From positions 24,366 to 88,365 of the forward strand of contig JBMLQL010000040.1 in assembly GCA_049241565.1 (NCBI GenBank): 64,000 bases of DNA, given 5' to 3'. This document shows, in pieces, positions 60,444 through 64,000 of the stretch (positions are counted from its first letter, which is position 1; the number at the start of each line of letters is the position of its first letter). The notes below the pieces were generated by a model. It was given only the letters and a program-made list of their open reading frames with translations, made no database searches and had not been told where the DNA came from. The stretch is from DZBG01 sp049241565. GTDB taxonomy: Bacteria > Bdellovibrionota > Bacteriovoracia > Bacteriovoracales > Bacteriovoracaceae. The position numbers and the translations under genes were made by a program.

Positions 60444-62060
60444 TTACATCCTGAAGACACCGAATGTGGTGTCCTTAAATTCTTCATTATGAGTTGAACT
60501 AAGAGCAAGTCCTAGAACATCTCTTGTTTGAACTGGATCAATCACTCCATCGTCCCAAAGCCTTGCTGATGAATAATAAGCTGACCCTTCTTTTTCATAT
60601 TTTTCTAAAGTAGGACGTTTAAATTCAGCGAGTTCTGCATCTGACATGATCTTCTGCCCTTTTGAGGCCAGCTGGTCTTGCTTCACTGTCGCAAGAACGT
60701 TTGCGGCCTGCTCTCCACCCATCACTGAGATACGAGAATTTGGCCACATCCATAAAAATCTTGGGGAGAAAGCACGTCCACACATTCCATAGTTACCAGC
60801 TCCAAATGATCCACCGATGATCACTGTGAATTTTGGGACCTTAACCGTCGACACTGCAGTCACAAGTTTTGCTCCATGCTTCGCTATTCCTTCATTTTCA
60901 TACTGGCGTCCAACCATGAAGCCAGTGATATTTTGAAGGAAGATGAGAGGAATTTTTCTCTGTCCACAAAGCTCAATAAAATGGGCCCCTTTAACAGCTG
61001 ATTCAGAAAAAAGAATTCCATTATTGGCCACGATACCTATTAGATATCCATGAATTTTTGCAAATCCACAAACAAGAGTTGTTCCATATTTTTCTTTGAA
61101 CTCTTGAAATTCAGACCCATCAACAATACGAGCGATGATATCTCTGATATCAAATGGCTTTCTTGTATCTTGAGGAATGATTCCATAGATTTCTTCTGCT
61201 GGATAAAGAGGAGCTTTCACTTCATCTTTAATAAATTTCTTCGGATTTTTATGAGTGTAGTTAAGTGTTTCAATTATATTACGGGCCATCTCGAGTGCAT
61301 CTTCTTCTGTTTCAGCGAAATAATCGGCCACACCAGATTTTGATGTATGAACCTGGGCCCCTCCAAGATCTTCAGCAGAAACTTCTTCTCCCGTAGCAGC
61401 TTTCACTAGAGGAGGACCACCTAAAAAGATAGTTCCATTATCTTTGACGATAATTGTTTCATCACTCATGGCCGGCACATAAGCTCCACCGGCGGTACAT
61501 GAACCACAAACAACTGCAACCTGAGGAATACCTAGAGAAGACATTGTCGCCTGATTATAAAAAATTCTTCCAAAATGTTCTTTATCAGGAAAAACTTCAT
61601 CTTGTTTTGGAAGGAAGGCCCCACCAGAATCAACGAGATAGATACAAGGGAGTTTATTTTCGAGTGCAATCTCTTGCGCTCTTAAATGTTTTTTTACAGT
61701 TAGAGGAAAATAGGTTCCACCTTTAACTGTGGCATCGTTGGCCACAAACATACACTCTACACCATGAACAAGACCAATTCCTGTGACAACACCAGCACTT
61801 GGTACTTCCTCATCATACACTTCATGTCCAGCCAGGGCCGACAGCTCTAGAAAAGGAGATCCTGAGTCTAAAATGCGATCAATACGCTCACGAGCTAAAA
61901 GTTTTTTTCGAGCACGATGCTTCTTAACGATCTCTTCTCCACCACCTTGGCGAACTTTTTCCAGGCGTGCTTTCAAATCAGAAGCAATGGCCTTATTGAA
62001 TTCAGTATTATTTTTAAAATCTGGTGAATGGATATCCACATGAGATGATAATGGTTGCAT
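60444..62060 (-). CDS. Methylcrotonyl-CoA carboxylase beta (carboxyltransferase) subunit
   Basis: 538 residues from the ATG at 62060. It transfers CO2 from carboxybiotin to 3-methylcrotonyl-CoA. Matches to the family: RERIDRILDSGSPFLELSALAGHE, VANDATVKGGTYFPLTVKKHLRAQEIA, YLVDSGGAFLPKQDEVFPD, CGSCTAGGAYVPAMSDE, FLGGPPLVKAATGEEVSAEDLGGA, and FLQNITGFMVG, all close to LiuB/MccB. Length agrees with the usual 535. It is the first gene of the leucine-type operon, which follows the sulfatase gene on the same strand after 39 bases. No isovaleryl-CoA dehydrogenase (LiuA) is in the window. Confidence 0.95.
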   Translation of the reverse strand: MQPLSSHVDIHSPDFKNNTEFNKAIASDLKARLEKVRQGGGEEIVKKHRARKKLLARERIDRILDSGSPFLELSALAGHEVYDEEVPSAGVVTGIGLVHGVECMFVANDATVKGGTYFPLTVKKHLRAQEIALENKLPCIYLVDSGGAFLPKQDEVFPDKEHFGRIFYNQATMSSLGIPQVAVVCGSCTAGGAYVPAMSDETIIVKDNGTIFLGGPPLVKAATGEEVSAEDLGGAQVHTSKSGVADYFAETEEDALEMARNIIETLNYTHKNPKKFIKDEVKAPLYPAEEIYGIIPQDTRKPFDIRDIIARIVDGSEFQEFKEKYGTTLVCGFAKIHGYLIGIVANNGILFSESAVKGAHFIELCGQRKIPLIFLQNITGFMVGRQYENEGIAKHGAKLVTAVSTVKVPKFTVIIGGSFGAGNYGMCGRAFSPRFLWMWPNSRISVMGGEQAANVLATVKQDQLASKGQKIMSDAELAEFKRPTLEKYEKEGSAYYSSARLWDDGVIDPVQTRDVLGLALSSTHNEEFKDTTFGVFRM

Positions 62061-62099
62061 AAAACCCCACAAATTCGGTGTAAATTAAACACCTTAAGT

Positions 62100-63941
62100 C
62101 TATCGTGGAGCACCCTCGGTGACAATTTTTTCAGACTGCAAAGAGTTGTTAATCAGGCCATTGATAAAGTATTGCAAATTGGCCTTCAGAAGCTTCGCTT
62201 CATCCGATTTTACACCCTGCTCAACTCCTGTTTCCCAATTATAACTGGCCACTGCTCCTTTCTCGCCGAGCAGTTTATAGTGGAGATTTCCTGTGATAAG
62301 CCCATAACCGCCATTCTCTCTATAAATCCCATATCCAGGACCTTTTCCGAAGAGACTGCGTCCAGTACGCGGAAGTTTCTCACTACTCACTTCAACAAAA
62401 TCTAGAACTGTTTTTGGAATATCCGCATGTTGTGAAACTTGCGTTGTATCTACATCTTCCCACTGATGCCCTGGAGCGTAGATAAAAAGTGGGACTCTGA
62501 AGCGGCCGATTGTGTTGTTAAACTTTGGATCTTCAAGTTTTTGGGTATGATCTGCGGTTATAATAAAAATGGTATTACTAAACCATTCTTTAGTCGCGGC
62601 TTGCTCGAAGTATTCTTTGAGCATCTCATCCACATACCCAATAGACTCATGAATTTCTAAATTCCCTTTCGGGAATTTTCCCTGCCATTCTTTCGGAAGA
62701 GTATAAGGCTGGTGAGAGCTCAGAGTAAAAACACTGGCCAGAAATGGTTTAGGCATCTCATCTAATATTTTGAGTGTGTATTTTAAATAAGGGCCATCAA
62801 AAATACCCCAGCTTCCATCAAAATCTTTACTCTCAGGATAATCTTCGAGAGCAAAATATTTATCGAAGCCATTCGAGAGCACATAAGCATCAAAGCTCAT
62901 TGTTCCTCGATAGCCGCCATGAAAAAAATAATTGGTGTAGCCTGCATCTTTTAAAGCATGCCCTAGGCCGAAAAAATTGTTGGATTGAAAATTGGATTTT
63001 GAAATAGGATCACTGAGAAGTGAAGGAAGAGAATTAAGAATGGCCGGAAGGGCCTCAATAGATCTGCGGCCATTGGCCAGATGATAAGGAAAATACAGAG
63101 ACTTTGTTTTGAGGGAGTTAAGAAACGGCATATACCCTTTCTCTAGATACTCCTCTGAGAAACTTTCTAAAATGAGAATGACAATATTTGCCTTGCTCAT
63201 CCCTCGGTAAGAGCTCTCTGAAGAATGAAGAAAAGTTTTCATTTCTTCCTCGCTCATATAGTGAAGTGGTCTTAAAGGTTCATTTTTGAAAGTACGGAGA
63301 AAATGATAAGGAGTATTGAGAACAAGTATCCCCAACTCATGCTCACCTTGAGTAAAAGCAGACTGAACTGAGAGAGGTTTCTTTTGAATCCCTCCTCTAA
63401 TGGCCACCACGGTACAAACTAAAATAAAAATGGAGGCGACAATATGCTTTGGCAGACCCCACATATTTTTAATTTCTCTAAAATATATTTGATCTAGCTT
63501 CCACACCCCCGCAGCTAACAAGACAGTGATGAGTGGAAAATACCAATAATAAAGTGCAAGTTGAGGAAGCTGACTCCAAATATCGCCACTAATGACGAAG
63601 AGATCACGAGAAAGCCTCTTTCCCATAAATTGAATGAGCTCATAGTCATCAATAGACATAAGAACAGTAAGAGTTGTCGTTAGGATATAGAGATAACTTT
63701 TAAGTTTATTGAGGATTTTATATTGAATAGGAATGATGGAGAGAAGAATCAAAGGCGAACAAGTCCAAAAAATAGCCGCGAGATCGAATCTTATTCCGTA
63801 GATGAAGGCAGAAATGATTTGTTGAAATGAAAAGGAAGTGTAGTCATCAAAATGATAAAAAAAGAATCCTACTCTGAGCAGGGTATAAATAGGAGCTAAA
63901 AACAAGAGACGAAGAACGAGCTGCTTTATCATTGTTCTCAT
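62100..63941 (-). CDS. LTA synthase-like sulfatase-fold membrane enzyme
   Basis: 613 residues. Five N-terminal membrane segments (about residues 10-180) are followed by an extracytoplasmic alkaline-phosphatase/sulfatase domain. Metal and nucleophile sites are visible: ILILESFSEE (Glu259), NGRRSIEALPAIL with a Ser294 nucleophile, and TADHTQ near residue 465. Related enzymes transfer glycerol phosphate or phosphoethanolamine to lipid or glycan acceptors at the envelope; a Gram-negative would use it on glucans or lipids rather than lipoteichoic acid. A terminator lies directly upstream of its start. The start is 63941, or three codons later at 63932; no strong site decides. The leucine-type operon follows on the same strand after 39 bases. 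Confidence 0.88.
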   Translation of the reverse strand: MRTMIKQLVLRLLFLAPIYTLLRVGFFFYHFDDYTSFSFQQIISAFIYGIRFDLAAIFWTCSPLILLSIIPIQYKILNKLKSYLYILTTTLTVLMSIDDYELIQFMGKRLSRDLFVISGDIWSQLPQLALYYWYFPLITVLLAAGVWKLDQIYFREIKNMWGLPKHIVASIFILVCTVVAIRGGIQKKPLSVQSAFTQGEHELGILVLNTPYHFLRTFKNEPLRPLHYMSEEEMKTFLHSSESSYRGMSKANIVILILESFSEEYLEKGYMPFLNSLKTKSLYFPYHLANGRRSIEALPAILNSLPSLLSDPISKSNFQSNNFFGLGHALKDAGYTNYFFHGGYRGTMSFDAYVLSNGFDKYFALEDYPESKDFDGSWGIFDGPYLKYTLKILDEMPKPFLASVFTLSSHQPYTLPKEWQGKFPKGNLEIHESIGYVDEMLKEYFEQAATKEWFSNTIFIITADHTQKLEDPKFNNTIGRFRVPLFIYAPGHQWEDVDTTQVSQHADIPKTVLDFVEVSSEKLPRTGRSLFGKGPGYGIYRENGGYGLITGNLHYKLLGEKGAVASYNWETGVEQGVKSDEAKLLKANLQYFINGLINNSLQSEKIVTEGAPR

Positions 63942-63952
63942 CTGGGCAAAAA

Positions 63953-63983
63953 AAAAGCCCTCTATTATTTTAGAGGGCTTTTT
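63953..63983 (-). terminator. Rho-independent terminator of the upstream gene
   Basis: AAAAAGCCCTCT and AGAGGGCTTTTT form a 12-pair stem around an eight-base AT loop. The T-run on the minus strand is nine long, so it mainly ends a minus-strand gene beyond the right edge, just before the start of the sulfatase gene. Confidence 0.88.
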
Positions 63984-64000
63984 AAAATTAAGAGGGTGCA

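Overview
The window looks like a chromosomal segment of a low-GC (roughly 40% by eye) member of the Bdellovibrionota, most likely the Bacteriovorax / Bacteriovoracales lineage. This placement is inference. It rests on the density of exported lipoproteins, signal-peptide proteins and secreted hydrolases, the AT-rich composition, and a Gram-negative envelope set: undecaprenyl-diphosphate phosphatase, MurD and outer-membrane barrels with C-terminal aromatic residues. No rRNA, tRNA, insertion sequence, prophage or CRISPR array was seen. About 52 protein genes pack both strands, many overlapping their neighbours by 1 to 30 bases.

Layout. 1-2.3 kb: a truncated SDR epimerase diverges from a CarH/LitR-like MerR regulator that is translationally coupled to a renalase-like flavoprotein, resembling light or oxidative-stress clusters of other proteobacteria. 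2.3-8.8 kb: patatin lipase, DEAD-box helicase, barrel protein, staphylococcal-type nuclease, and a tRNA-guanine transglycosylase that has lost its zinc cysteines. 8.8-14.5 kb: a large HExxH lipoprotein, a small lipoprotein, SerC, a barrel protein and a matrixin-type metalloprotease. 14.5-18.6 kb: aminopeptidase P, then tryptophan 2,3-dioxygenase overlapping a kynureninase-like enzyme. 18.7-25.7 kb: a small exported protein, MurD, a METTL25-like methyltransferase, SpeD, malate dehydrogenase, a disordered Asn/Arg-rich protein, an XRE regulator, exonuclease III and a single-domain response regulator.

25.8-35.2 kb: guanine deaminase diverges from an NfeD-stomatin pair. Then come two small exported proteins, TypA/BipA, a flavoprotein dehydrogenase and CinA; the last two diverge around an 18-bp perfect palindrome. 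35.4-50.2 kb is the accessory surface region: a 1679-residue Cys-rich lipoprotein with a probable LecA/PA-IL-like lectin domain, UppP, an FHA-RDD membrane protein, a 1037-residue exported helical protein, and a HELGH metalloprotease lipoprotein coupled to a membrane-anchored PepSY-like protein. 50.2-55.9 kb: a 24-residue micropeptide, MetG, a Rep/PcrA-type helicase and small envelope proteins. Between two convergent genes there, a run of five hairpins carries GGA in every loop when read on the minus strand. 56-62 kb: a compact operon for the lower half of leucine catabolism (methylcrotonyl-CoA carboxylase with biotin carboxylase and carrier as separate genes, methylglutaconyl-CoA hydratase, HMG-CoA lyase, a second crotonase). 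62.1-63.9 kb: an LTA-synthase-like sulfatase-fold membrane enzyme.

Functionally, the set suits a protein- and lipid-consuming lifestyle: exported proteases, a lipase and a nuclease generate amino acids and nucleic-acid products, while the leucine, tryptophan and guanine enzymes degrade them. The most unusual signals are the GGA-loop hairpin array (candidate CsrA/RsmA-binding RNA), the 11-bp-phased direct repeat at the CarH-like regulator promoter, the zinc-less Tgt, and a motif shared by two small exported proteins.
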